A stretch of 64,000 nucleotides of DNA, taken from Salaquimonas sp041736675. Its GTDB lineage: Bacteria; Pseudomonadota; Alphaproteobacteria; Rhizobiales; Rhizobiaceae. Where the stretch lies: assembly GCA_041736675.1 (NCBI GenBank), contig JBGSTD010000065.1, positions 8,539 to 72,538 on the forward strand, given 5' to 3'. Both the position numbers and the translations under genes were made by a program. Position 1 is the stretch's first letter, and every line of letters begins with the position of its first letter. The notes under the pieces are model-generated. The model saw nothing but the letters and a program-made list of their open reading frames with translations. It was not told the DNA's origin and ran no database searches. Below, piece after piece: positions 41,592 through 50,471 of this stretch.

Positions 41592-42836
41592 ATGAATTTC
41601 GGTAAATTCACGACAATATTACTCACTTTGATTGTTGCAGTTGGTTGTGCGATCAAACCGGCCTATGCGGCCTGCATGACGCTCAACAATATCCAGTTGA
41701 ATTTACGGCTTCCTGATTATCCGTTCTGGAAAATGGTTGCGGATGAAATGCAACAATGCGGAAATGTCACTGCCAGTTTTGACTTTGACGCCCAAACAGT
41801 TGTTGTTGATTCTGCTGCACCAGACAAGGAATTGGGCTCGCTGGTCGGAGTTTCCAATGCAAGCCTCTACCGTCTCAACAAGCAAAGGCTGTTGCGTCCA
41901 CTTGATGACCTTGTCGAGAAGTTCGGTAACAAACTCGCAGAGCGCCAATTGATCCGCATTGACGGCAAGGTGGTAGCAATTGCGGTTGCTGCCAATACGC
42001 GGGCATTGATGGTTCATCAAGGACTATTTGCGCAGGAAAAGATCACAATTCCAGGCACTTACGACGAGTTTTTGAATGCTGCCGACAAATTGAAAGGATC
42101 AGAACTTTACAAGAATTCGTTTTCTCTTGCCTTCAAGAGCGGCTGGAATCTGACGCAGGAGTTTGTGGATCAATATATGGCGGGAGGCGGGAAATGGCTT
42201 GATGGCGCAAATCTTCCGCTGATCTCGGGCGAAATTGGAGAAGCCACGCTCGAGCGGATAAAAAAGCTCTCCGGATATTTGAGGCAGGATTTTCTCGAAG
42301 CTGATTCGGCGCTGGTTCTGGAGGATCTGTTGAAGTTCAATGCACCGATGGCGGTCTTGTGGACTTCGAGTGCGGGGCCTCTGGACAATCCTGCCGTAAG
42401 CCGAGTTGCTGGAAAGATGTCCATATTGCCTGCGCCAGCGGTCGTGACGGGCGGCAAACCGGCTTCAACGCTTTGGTGGGACGGTTTTGCCATTCCAGTC
42501 AGCGCCACCCTTGAAGAGGCGGAAGCCGCCTTTATTACTGCACTTGAGGGACTTGATAGAGAAATGCTGGAAAAATACCGCGATGATGCATTCTGGTTGT
42601 TAAAGGACTATGCCCCGACCAGATTGACTGAAAATGTTCTTGCCCAAATCGACAAGGATAATGGTGAGGGTATCATTCGTTATCCGGCAAGTGAAGCGAC
42701 GGACCTGTTGCGCAGGGCATTGGGTGGTCCGGTCACTGATTTCATGGAAGGTAAACTATCTGCGGCAGCTGCCTTGGGCCAGGCAGAAGCAGATTACCTT
42801 CGGGCTGCCCGTGAGCGGGGACTGATTGGTAGCTGA
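41592..42836 (+). CDS. Orphan extracellular solute-binding protein (sugar/polyamine-type)
   Basis: A 414-residue periplasmic protein with an N-terminal signal (TTILLTLIVAVGCAIKPAYA) and a family 1 binding-protein layout. PLDDLVEKFGNKLAERQ, ALMVHQGLFAQEKITIPGTYDEFLNAA and STLWWDGFAIPVSA match the usual hinge and ligand loops. No permease or ATPase gene is adjacent, so it either works with a distant transporter or senses a ligand. The XRE/cupin regulator gene follows 200 bp downstream. The ligand is unknown. Confidence 0.82.
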   Translation: MNFGKFTTILLTLIVAVGCAIKPAYAACMTLNNIQLNLRLPDYPFWKMVADEMQQCGNVTASFDFDAQTVVVDSAAPDKELGSLVGVSNASLYRLNKQRLLRPLDDLVEKFGNKLAERQLIRIDGKVVAIAVAANTRALMVHQGLFAQEKITIPGTYDEFLNAADKLKGSELYKNSFSLAFKSGWNLTQEFVDQYMAGGGKWLDGANLPLISGEIGEATLERIKKLSGYLRQDFLEADSALVLEDLLKFNAPMAVLWTSSAGPLDNPAVSRVAGKMSILPAPAVVTGGKPASTLWWDGFAIPVSATLEEAEAAFITALEGLDREMLEKYRDDAFWLLKDYAPTRLTENVLAQIDKDNGEGIIRYPASEATDLLRRALGGPVTDFMEGKLSAAAALGQAEADYLRAARERGLIGS

Positions 42837-42947
42837 GCCTTCCAGTTGCGGGAATTTGCTCCCCTGACTTAATTGGTAGGCCAAACCCGGATTGATCGGG
42901 CCAACATGCATTTCATTCAAGTTTTACCGCAAAATTCACTTGCCTTT

Positions 42948-42965
42948 TTTTCATGTAAATGAAAA
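42948..42965 (+). promoter_or_regulatory. Inverted repeat upstream of the XRE/cupin regulator gene
   Basis: A perfect TTTTCAT-N4-ATGAAAA repeat about 70 bp upstream of the regulator start, with further TTTCAT/TTTCAC half-sites on either side (about 42910 and 42979). A likely autoregulatory operator, inferred from symmetry and place. Confidence 0.5.
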
Positions 42966-43035
42966 TATCGTTCAGAATTTCACGAAAGTGGAATTGTGCA
43001 ATGGGCTGTTGTTCTAGTGAAACGGGGGGGTGTTG

Positions 43036-43722
43036 ATGAATCAAGTGTCTGCCAAGCCTCAACACCGGAGGCCCGAATTGGATGCTCCCAAGGTCGGAGC
43101 TTCGCCTTCCGGACAAACTCGGAAGGCCGGGCAAAGTGAGGCCCAGATTGTCGACATTGTGTCTCCAGCGGTGGAAACCCATGTCGGAGCAGACATCAGA
43201 TCCTTGCGGAAGACCCGCGGCTTGACGCTGAGTGGACTGTGCGAAGCGCTTGGGCGATCAGTGGGTTGGCTTAGCCAGGTTGAGCGAGGGCAAACTGACC
43301 CTTCCATCCCTGATCTCAAGGCAATCGCATCCATTTTTCAGGTGCCGGTCAGCTTTTTCTTTCGTCATGCTGATGCTCCGGAAAATGAACGTGGCTGGAT
43401 TGTTCGTGCCAGTGCACGTGCTGCGATGGGGTCGTCTGAGGATGGTCTTAAAGAGGAATTGTTGTCGCCTGATATCAGCGGTGAATTTGAAATGATCCGA
43501 TCGGTGTTTGCACCTGGCGCGGTGCGGCCGGTTATGCCGCCTCGTGATACGCAAGATGGTGGTTATGTCGTTTCAGGTGAGCTTGAAATCACAATTGGCA
43601 GCCAAACCTATCTTCTTCGTCAGGGCGACAGTTTCCAATTTGACAGGCAACCCTATGGGTGGCGCAATAATTACAGTGAGCCGGCTGTTGTGATCTGGAT
43701 CATATCGCCGCCGATTTATTAA
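43036..43722 (+). CDS. XRE-family regulator with cupin sensor domain
   Basis: A 228-residue regulator. After a 50-residue low-complexity N-terminus comes the helix-turn-helix (IRSLRKTRGLTLSGLCEALG; VGWLSQVERGQTDPSIPDL; residues about 53-100). A C-terminal cupin follows (YVVSGELEITIGSQTYLLRQGDSFQFD). Cupin regulators of this type commonly control polyamine, choline or amino acid catabolism. It precedes the DMGDH/MttB operon by 57 bp in the same direction, so that operon is the likely target. I chose ATG 43036; GTG and TTG codons just upstream are alternatives. Confidence 0.88.
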   Translation: MNQVSAKPQHRRPELDAPKVGASPSGQTRKAGQSEAQIVDIVSPAVETHVGADIRSLRKTRGLTLSGLCEALGRSVGWLSQVERGQTDPSIPDLKAIASIFQVPVSFFFRHADAPENERGWIVRASARAAMGSSEDGLKEELLSPDISGEFEMIRSVFAPGAVRPVMPPRDTQDGGYVVSGELEITIGSQTYLLRQGDSFQFDRQPYGWRNNYSEPAVVIWIISPPIY

Positions 43723-43779
43723 AGTAAATTCAGGCGCATTGGTCCCTGAAAACAGAGTCAAAACAAAGAGGTAGACGGT

Positions 43780-46266
43780 ATGTCCAATGACGATAGCAAA
43801 GCATTTCCAAGCCATGCGAGGGTCGTGATCATTGGTGGTGGCGCGGTTGGAGCTTCAACGCTGTATCACCTAGCCAAGGCAGGGTTGAAAGACTGCGTAT
43901 TGTTGGAAAAAAATGAGCTGACAGCTGGCTCGACCTGGCACGCGGCAGGCAATGTGCCAACTTTTTCGGCCTCCTGGTCGATCATGAACATGCAGCGTTA
44001 TTCCGCCGAACTTTATCGCAAGCTCGGCGATCTCGTCGATTATCCTATGAACTACCATGTGACAGGATCCTTACGTCTGGCGCACTCCACCGAACGTATG
44101 CAGGAGTTTGAGCGGGCTGTCGGAATGGGTCGCTATCAGGGCATGGCGATGGAAATGTGCGGCGTCAGTGATCTCAAGTCGCGCTACCCTTTTTTGGAGA
44201 CACATGATCTGAAAGGCGGGCTGTATGATCCTGCTGACGGGGATATTGACCCGGCGCAATTGACACAGGCACTTGCCAAGGGTGCGCGGGATATGGGTGC
44301 AAAAATATTCCGTTTCTGCCCTGCAACCGGACTGCGCAGAGAGGCAGACGAGTGGATTGTTGAAACTGTAAAGGGTGATATCCGCTGCGAATATGTGGTC
44401 AATGCGGCAGGCTATTATGCGCAAAAGGTTGGCGAGTGGTTCAAGCCTTTTGCCTGCGAGGGAATGGCCCGTACCCTGCCGATGATGGTAATGAGCCATC
44501 AATATTTGTTGACAGATGAAATTCCCGAATTGCAGGCCTGGTCTCAGGAGCAGGGCAAGAAGCTTCCTCTGCTGCGTGATGTCGACTCTTCCTATTATCT
44601 GCGACAGGAAAAATACGGCCTCAATCTCGGTCCATATGAGAACAATTGCAAAGGTCACTGGATGAGCCCGGATGATCCGATGCCGGATGACTTTTCATTC
44701 CAGCTTTATCCCGATGATTTGGAGCGGATCGAGTGGCACATCGAAGATGCCATGGCCCGGGTGCCAATTCTTGGTTCAGTGGGTGTCAACAAGGTTATCA
44801 ACGGGCCGATCCCCTACACGCCGGACGGCAATCCGCTGATTGGTCCGGTTCCTGGGGTGCCCAACGCTTTTGAAGCCTGTGTTTTCACTTTTGGTATCTG
44901 CCAGGCTGGTGGAGCGGGCAAGGTATTGGCGGAATGGATCACAGAAGGCGCGACTGAGTGGGATATGTGGTCGTGTGATCCGCGTCGGTTCACAGCTTTC
45001 TGCGATCAGGACTATTGCAACAAGAAGGGTATGGAAGTTTACGGCAATGAGTATGCCATGCACTTTCCACATCATGAATGGCCTGCGGCACGCGAAAAGA
45101 AGCTTTCTCCGCTGCATGAGACACTCAAGGCAAGTGGTGCGGTTTTTGGAGCCTATAATGGCTGGGAGCGCGCAAATTGGTATGCCAGTGAAACGGATGA
45201 TGTTTCCGAGGAAGCGACCCATACCTGGGGACGAAAAGGGCCGTGGTACGACCGCGTGCGTGAAGAGTGTCTGGCGGTGCGCGATGAGGCGGGCATACTC
45301 GAACTTCCCGGATTTTCGCGGTTTGCAATCAGGGGCGAAAAGGCTGTCGAATGGCTGGAAACCCTGATTACCGGGTCGGTTCCAAAAGTTGGGCGCATGG
45401 GGCTAGGTTATTTTGCCGATGACAAGGGCCGGATTGTTACCGAGATGTCGCTTGCGCGCATCGAGGAAGAAGGAGTGCTTTGCATCACAGCAGCCACTGC
45501 TCAGTGGCATGACAAGGAGTGGCTCACCAGGCATTTGCCTGATGATGGCAGTATCACTCTCAAGGATGATACTGACCTTTACACGACGTTCATTGTTTCC
45601 GGCCCCCATTCGCGACAGATATTGAAGCAATGTTCTTCAGCCGACCTGACTTTGCCATGGCTTTCGCTGCAGCGTGGAACAGTTGACGCTCATGATGTCA
45701 TGTTCCTGCGCGTGTCTTTCGCAGGCGAACTGGGTTGGGAAATTCACTGCCGCAATGCTGTTGCGGGTGAAGTCTATGATGTATTGATGGATGCCGGCCG
45801 GAAATACGGACTGAAACCGTTTGGCATGTATGCTCTCAATTCACTGCGCCTTGAAAAGGGCTACAGAACCTGGAAAGGTGATTTGTCCACTGATTACACC
45901 ATTCTGCAGGGCGGTCTTGGCCGGTTTGTAAAATGGTCAAAGCCTGATTTCAAGGGCAAGGCAGCGCTTGAAAAAGAACGTCAGGAAGGGCCAAGAAAGC
46001 GCTTTGTAACCCTGGTAGTTGATGCAGGTGAACATGATGCGCCTTATATGTCGACCTTGTGGTATCGGGGAGATGTTGTAGGTGAAACAACCTCGGGTGG
46101 CTGGGGCCACCGGATCGACAAGTCCATCGCGCTTGGCATGGTGCGGACCGATCTTGCCAGCCCTGGAACAGAGCTTGAAGTTGAGATCTACGGCGAACGG
46201 TTTGCAGCAATTGTACAGGAAGACAAGCCATTGTTTGATCCTGAAAACGAAAGGCTGCGGGCATGA
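43780..46266 (+). CDS. Dimethylglycine dehydrogenase-like flavoprotein with GcvT domain (A)
   Basis: An 828-residue two-domain protein. The FAD domain has VVIIGGGAVGASTLYHLA and the covalent-flavin motif GSTWHAAGN (His about residue 53). The C-terminal GcvT half includes LRVSFAGELGWEIH and ends in FDPEN. It should oxidise an N-methyl group and form methylene-THF. First gene of the five-gene operon, it overlaps the next by 4 bp. Dimethylglycine or sarcosine are likely substrates. Confidence 0.9.
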   Translation: MSNDDSKAFPSHARVVIIGGGAVGASTLYHLAKAGLKDCVLLEKNELTAGSTWHAAGNVPTFSASWSIMNMQRYSAELYRKLGDLVDYPMNYHVTGSLRLAHSTERMQEFERAVGMGRYQGMAMEMCGVSDLKSRYPFLETHDLKGGLYDPADGDIDPAQLTQALAKGARDMGAKIFRFCPATGLRREADEWIVETVKGDIRCEYVVNAAGYYAQKVGEWFKPFACEGMARTLPMMVMSHQYLLTDEIPELQAWSQEQGKKLPLLRDVDSSYYLRQEKYGLNLGPYENNCKGHWMSPDDPMPDDFSFQLYPDDLERIEWHIEDAMARVPILGSVGVNKVINGPIPYTPDGNPLIGPVPGVPNAFEACVFTFGICQAGGAGKVLAEWITEGATEWDMWSCDPRRFTAFCDQDYCNKKGMEVYGNEYAMHFPHHEWPAAREKKLSPLHETLKASGAVFGAYNGWERANWYASETDDVSEEATHTWGRKGPWYDRVREECLAVRDEAGILELPGFSRFAIRGEKAVEWLETLITGSVPKVGRMGLGYFADDKGRIVTEMSLARIEEEGVLCITAATAQWHDKEWLTRHLPDDGSITLKDDTDLYTTFIVSGPHSRQILKQCSSADLTLPWLSLQRGTVDAHDVMFLRVSFAGELGWEIHCRNAVAGEVYDVLMDAGRKYGLKPFGMYALNSLRLEKGYRTWKGDLSTDYTILQGGLGRFVKWSKPDFKGKAALEKERQEGPRKRFVTLVVDAGEHDAPYMSTLWYRGDVVGETTSGGWGHRIDKSIALGMVRTDLASPGTELEVEIYGERFAAIVQEDKPLFDPENERLRA

Positions 46267-47168
46267 GCAGGCAAATCGTTCTTCTCGACGGTGGCATGGG
46301 GCAGGAACTGATTCACCGCTCAAAGCAGCCTCCTTCGCCGTTATGGTCTGCGAAGGTGATGATGGATGAGCCTGAGATAGTGCGCGACGTGCATTGCGAA
46401 TATATCGAGGCTGGAGCAAAAATCCTTACGCTTAATTCGTATTCGGCAACACCCGAACGCCTGGCGCGCGATGCGAGTGAAGCGCTTTTCAAGCCGTTGC
46501 AGGCCAAGGCAATCCAAATCGCCAAAGAGGCGATTGGTGGACGTGATGTCAGGATTGCCGGCTGTTTGCCGCCGCTTTATGGCAGCTATCATCCGGAATT
46601 TGCTCCGGAGTTTGACATTTGTCTCGACACATACCGTCGGATTGTCACTGAGCAGAAAGACCATGTAAATCTGTTTTTGTGTGAAACACTATCCTCCATC
46701 AAAGAGGTTAGAGCCGCGGTTCGTGCGGCTGTGGAGAGTGGCAAGCCGGTCTGGTGCGGAATGTCGGTGAAAGACGAGGACGGAACCCGTCTTCGCTCCG
46801 GCGAACGTTTGGCAGAGGCTGCAGCCATAGCAAAAACAGAAGGTGCAAGTGCCGTAATAATCAACTGCTCGTGGCCTGAAGCGGTAACCATGGGGCTCGG
46901 CGAGTTGGTGTCTTGCGGTCTGCCGTTTGGCGGTTATGCGAACGGATTCACCAAAGCGGACAATCTGAAAATCGGCACCACAGTTGCGAACCTTGCCGCG
47001 CGAACCGACCTCGGTCCTGACGCCTATGCGGCTCATGCGATGAAGTGGATTGATGCAGGGGCAAGTATCGTTGGCGGCTGCTGCGAAGTAGGGCCGGCTC
47101 ATATAAAACGCCTTGCAGAAGTTATCAGAGAAAACGGGTTTTCCATTTCGGGAGCATTGTATGTCTAG
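46263..47168 (+). CDS. Homocysteine S-methyltransferase family protein
   Basis: A 301-residue zinc methyltransferase of the MmuM/BHMT fold. The N-terminus is VLLDGGMGQELIHR. Zinc Cys residues are in VIINCSWPEAV and VGGCCEVGPAHI. It differs clearly from bmt at 25988-27022 and is shorter, closer to S-methylmethionine/homocysteine methyltransferases. It is embedded between two flavoprotein genes with overlaps at both ends, so it works in the same pathway and may use a methylated intermediate as donor. The exact donor is unknown. Confidence 0.85.
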   Translation: MSRQIVLLDGGMGQELIHRSKQPPSPLWSAKVMMDEPEIVRDVHCEYIEAGAKILTLNSYSATPERLARDASEALFKPLQAKAIQIAKEAIGGRDVRIAGCLPPLYGSYHPEFAPEFDICLDTYRRIVTEQKDHVNLFLCETLSSIKEVRAAVRAAVESGKPVWCGMSVKDEDGTRLRSGERLAEAAAIAKTEGASAVIINCSWPEAVTMGLGELVSCGLPFGGYANGFTKADNLKIGTTVANLAARTDLGPDAYAAHAMKWIDAGASIVGGCCEVGPAHIKRLAEVIRENGFSISGALYV

Positions 47169-49635
47169 TTTGAAAGTGGTTCCCGGCAAGGCACGTGCCG
47201 TTGTCATTGGCGGCGGAGTGGCCGGTTGTTCAGTGGCCTATCATCTCGCCAAACTGGGCTGGAAGGATATCGTTCTACTCGAAAGAAAGCAGCTTTGCAG
47301 CGGTACAACATGGCATGCCGCCGGCCTTATCGGGCAATTGCGCGCTTCAAAAAACATGACGCGCCTAGCAAAATATTCTGCCGAGCTTTACACAAGATTA
47401 GAAGCGGAAACAGGTGTGGCTACCGGTTTTCGGCAATGTGGCTCAATCTCTGTAGCTCTGACCGGCGAGCGGCTTGAAGAGTTGCAGCGCACAGCTTCGA
47501 TGGCGAGGGCCTTTGGAGTCGATGTTGAGGAAATTTCTCCCCAGGAAATCAAGAAGCGTTATGAACACATAAATCTCGAGGGCGTCACGGGCGGTGTATG
47601 GCTGCCATTGGACGGGCAGGCCGATCCGTCAAACATCGCGTTGGCCATGGCCAAGGGAGCGCGCCAGATGGGTGCGGAGGTGATTGAAGGTGTCAAGGTC
47701 ACCGTAGTTCACGATAATGGAAAGCGCGTGACGGGTGTCTCATGGCAACGTGATGGATCGGATGAGACCGGGACGATTGATGCAGAATATGTGGTCAATT
47801 GCGGCGGACTTTGGGCGCATGAACTTGGTCGCATGTCCGGCGTCAACATCCCTCTTCAGGCATGTGAGCATTTTTATATCGTTACAGAAGGCATCGCCGG
47901 ACTGACGCAACTTCCAGTTCTCAGGGTTCCTGACGAGTGCGCCTATTTCAAGGAAGATGCGGGCAAAATCCTGCTCGGCGCATTCGAACCAGTGTCGAAG
48001 CCATGGCCATCGCGGGAGAGCGGGCAGCGTATTCCCGAAGATTTCTGCTTTGATCAATTGCCGGAAGACTTTGATCATTTCCAACCTATCCTCGAGCAGG
48101 CTATCAAGCGGATGCCCATGCTCGAAACGGCTGGAATTCACACCTTCTTCAACGGCCCTGAGAGCTTTACGCCTGATGATGCCTATCATCTGGGCGAAGC
48201 ACCTGAACTCGAAAACTATTTTGTCTGCGCCGGTTTTAACTCTATTGGTATTCAGTCTTCCGGCGGGGCAGGCATGGCGCTTGCCCACTGGATGGAATAC
48301 GGACATCCGCCATTTGATCTGTCAGATGTGGACATTCGCCGGATGCAGCCCTTCATGGGCAACAAGACGTTTGTTTATGAACGGGCCAAGGAAACCCTCG
48401 GGCTATTGTATGCTGACCATTATCCGTTCCGGCAAAAGGCAACAGCAAGGGGCGTGCGGCGTACACCCTTCCATGAACATTTAAAAGCCAATGGTGCGGT
48501 TTTTGGTGAAACCGCTGGATGGGAACGTGCCAACTGGTATGCCAATGAAGGTCAGGTGCGCGAATACAAATATTTATGGAAACGGCAGAACTGGTTTGAG
48601 AATGCTGCTGCAGAACACAACGCAGTGCGCACCAATATCGGTATGTATGACATGTCGTCATTCGGCAAGATACGTGTGGACGGGCGTGATGCAGAGGCAT
48701 TTCTGAACAAGGTTTGCGGAGCGGATATGTCGGTCACCGCAGGCAAGATCGTCTACACGCAATTCCTCAATGAACGCGGCGGTATCGAGGCGGATGTAAC
48801 CGTTACACGGCTGGGTGAAACCAGCTACATCATCGTGACGCCTGCAGCAACGATGGTTCGTGAAATGAGCTGGCTCAAACGCCACAAAGGTGAGGCGAAT
48901 GTTTCTTTCGTCGATGTTACTGCCAATGAAGGCGTTTTGGCGGTGATGGGCCCCAATAGCCGCAAGTTGCTTGAGATAGTCGCGCCCTATCATGACTGGA
49001 GCAACGAAAACCATCCTTTCGGCATGGCACGACAGATTGAACTCGGTATGGGCCAAGCTCGGGCGCACCGTGTGTCCTATGTCGGGGAATTGGGATGGGA
49101 ATTGTATTTTTCCACCGACCAGTGCGGTCATGCTTTCGAAGCGCTGTTCGAGGCAGGGCAGGGTGTCGGATTGAAGCTGTGCGGCATGCACATGATGGAC
49201 AGTTGCCGGATAGAGAAGGCATATCGCCATTTCGGACATGATATCACCGAAGAGGACCATGTGCTGGAAGCAGGCCTCGGATTTGCGGTGAAGACATCAA
49301 AGGCCGATTTTATCGGGCGTGATGCGGTGCTGCGCAAGCGGGACGAGGGGTTGAATACGCGCCTTGTCCAGTTCAGGCTGGTTGAGCCAGAACCTTTGCT
49401 TTATCACAATGAACCGGTGATCCGTGACGGGAAAATTGTCAGCAATGTGACGTCTGCCAATTACGGTCATACACTCGGCGGTGCAATCGCCATGAGCTAT
49501 ATTCCCTGCAAGGGCGAAAAACCGGAAGATGTCATCTCATCGTCCTATGAAATCGAGATTGCCGGAGTGCGGGTCAAGGCGGAGGCTTCCTTGAAGCCTA
49601 TGTATGACCCGTCATCTGAAAGGATAAAGGCATGA
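47161..49635 (+). CDS. Dimethylglycine/sarcosine dehydrogenase-like flavoprotein with GcvT domain (B)
   Basis: An 824-residue paralogue of the gene two places upstream. AVVIGGGVAGCSVAYHLAK is followed by SGTTWHAAGL with the flavin-linking His. The GcvT half has HRVSYVGELGWELYF and ends in YDPSS. The motif is the closest of the three to mammalian dimethylglycine/sarcosine dehydrogenases. GGGAG lies 9 nt before the start, which overlaps the previous gene by 8 bp. With paralogue A it could remove successive methyl groups. Confidence 0.9.
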   Translation: MSSLKVVPGKARAVVIGGGVAGCSVAYHLAKLGWKDIVLLERKQLCSGTTWHAAGLIGQLRASKNMTRLAKYSAELYTRLEAETGVATGFRQCGSISVALTGERLEELQRTASMARAFGVDVEEISPQEIKKRYEHINLEGVTGGVWLPLDGQADPSNIALAMAKGARQMGAEVIEGVKVTVVHDNGKRVTGVSWQRDGSDETGTIDAEYVVNCGGLWAHELGRMSGVNIPLQACEHFYIVTEGIAGLTQLPVLRVPDECAYFKEDAGKILLGAFEPVSKPWPSRESGQRIPEDFCFDQLPEDFDHFQPILEQAIKRMPMLETAGIHTFFNGPESFTPDDAYHLGEAPELENYFVCAGFNSIGIQSSGGAGMALAHWMEYGHPPFDLSDVDIRRMQPFMGNKTFVYERAKETLGLLYADHYPFRQKATARGVRRTPFHEHLKANGAVFGETAGWERANWYANEGQVREYKYLWKRQNWFENAAAEHNAVRTNIGMYDMSSFGKIRVDGRDAEAFLNKVCGADMSVTAGKIVYTQFLNERGGIEADVTVTRLGETSYIIVTPAATMVREMSWLKRHKGEANVSFVDVTANEGVLAVMGPNSRKLLEIVAPYHDWSNENHPFGMARQIELGMGQARAHRVSYVGELGWELYFSTDQCGHAFEALFEAGQGVGLKLCGMHMMDSCRIEKAYRHFGHDITEEDHVLEAGLGFAVKTSKADFIGRDAVLRKRDEGLNTRLVQFRLVEPEPLLYHNEPVIRDGKIVSNVTSANYGHTLGGAIAMSYIPCKGEKPEDVISSSYEIEIAGVRVKAEASLKPMYDPSSERIKA

Positions 49636-50471
49636 CGCTGGCCGACAGACACAAGCAGTTTTGGCAACTCCATCAGTCCGGCACCTTCGTCATTCCCAAT
49701 CCGTGGGACAGAGGCTCGGCACGCATGATGGCGGCACTTGGGGCCAAGGCACTGGCAACGACAAGCGCTGGATTTGCCTTCACGCTGGGACGTCCTGATA
49801 TGGGAACCACAACGCGCGAGGAAAACATTGCCCATGCAGAGGCAATCATTTCAGCTACCGATCTTCCTGTCAGCGGAGACTTTGAAAACGGATTTGCCGA
49901 TGATCCTGATGGAGTGGCTGAAACCATTCGTCTTGCAGGGGAGGTTGGGCTTTCAGGGTGTTCCATCGAAGACACGCAAATGGTTGAGGGCAATCCAGCC
50001 TATGGGTTCGAACTTGCAGTTGATCGGATCAAGGCTGGCGTCGACGCAGCGCGCTCGCTCAACCGTCCATTTGTCCTTTGCGCAAGAGCAGATGGCGTGA
50101 TGAATGGGGCATATAAAGTAGATGAGGCGATACGGCGCATTCAGGCTTTTGAAGCTGCCGGGGCTGATCTGCTTTATGTCCCGGTGCCGCCCGGTATCGA
50201 AGATCTCAAGAGGATCATTTCATCGGTTTCCAAACCGGTCAATGCTCTGGCAGCCGGAAAAGTTCGCTCGCTCAGTGTTTCTGAACTGGCGGACCTCGGT
50301 GTGCGTCGGATATCGCTTGGCTCACAGATTGCCCGCCTGACACATCGCGCCATTCGGGATGTGACCATGGAAATGCTCAATGAAGGCAAATTTACAAAAC
50401 TCGAATATGCGATGTCCGGGGATGAAGTTGACCGACTTCTCCTTTCAGGATCCAAGGGAGAAAAAGCATGA
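49632..50471 (+). CDS. Isocitrate lyase/PEP mutase superfamily protein
   Basis: A 279-residue TIM-barrel protein. PNPWDRGSARMMAALGAKALATTSAG, DLPVSGDFENGFADDP and GCSIEDTQ are the metal- and substrate-binding segments of the family, and LCARADG follows. Members cleave or rearrange C-C or P-C bonds in 2-oxo and hydroxy acids (methylisocitrate lyase, oxaloacetate decarboxylase, phosphonopyruvate hydrolase). It is coupled to its neighbours by 4-bp overlaps on both sides, so it belongs to the methylamine pathway, but its reaction is not known. Confidence 0.85.
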   Translation: MTLADRHKQFWQLHQSGTFVIPNPWDRGSARMMAALGAKALATTSAGFAFTLGRPDMGTTTREENIAHAEAIISATDLPVSGDFENGFADDPDGVAETIRLAGEVGLSGCSIEDTQMVEGNPAYGFELAVDRIKAGVDAARSLNRPFVLCARADGVMNGAYKVDEAIRRIQAFEAAGADLLYVPVPPGIEDLKRIISSVSKPVNALAAGKVRSLSVSELADLGVRRISLGSQIARLTHRAIRDVTMEMLNEGKFTKLEYAMSGDEVDRLLLSGSKGEKA

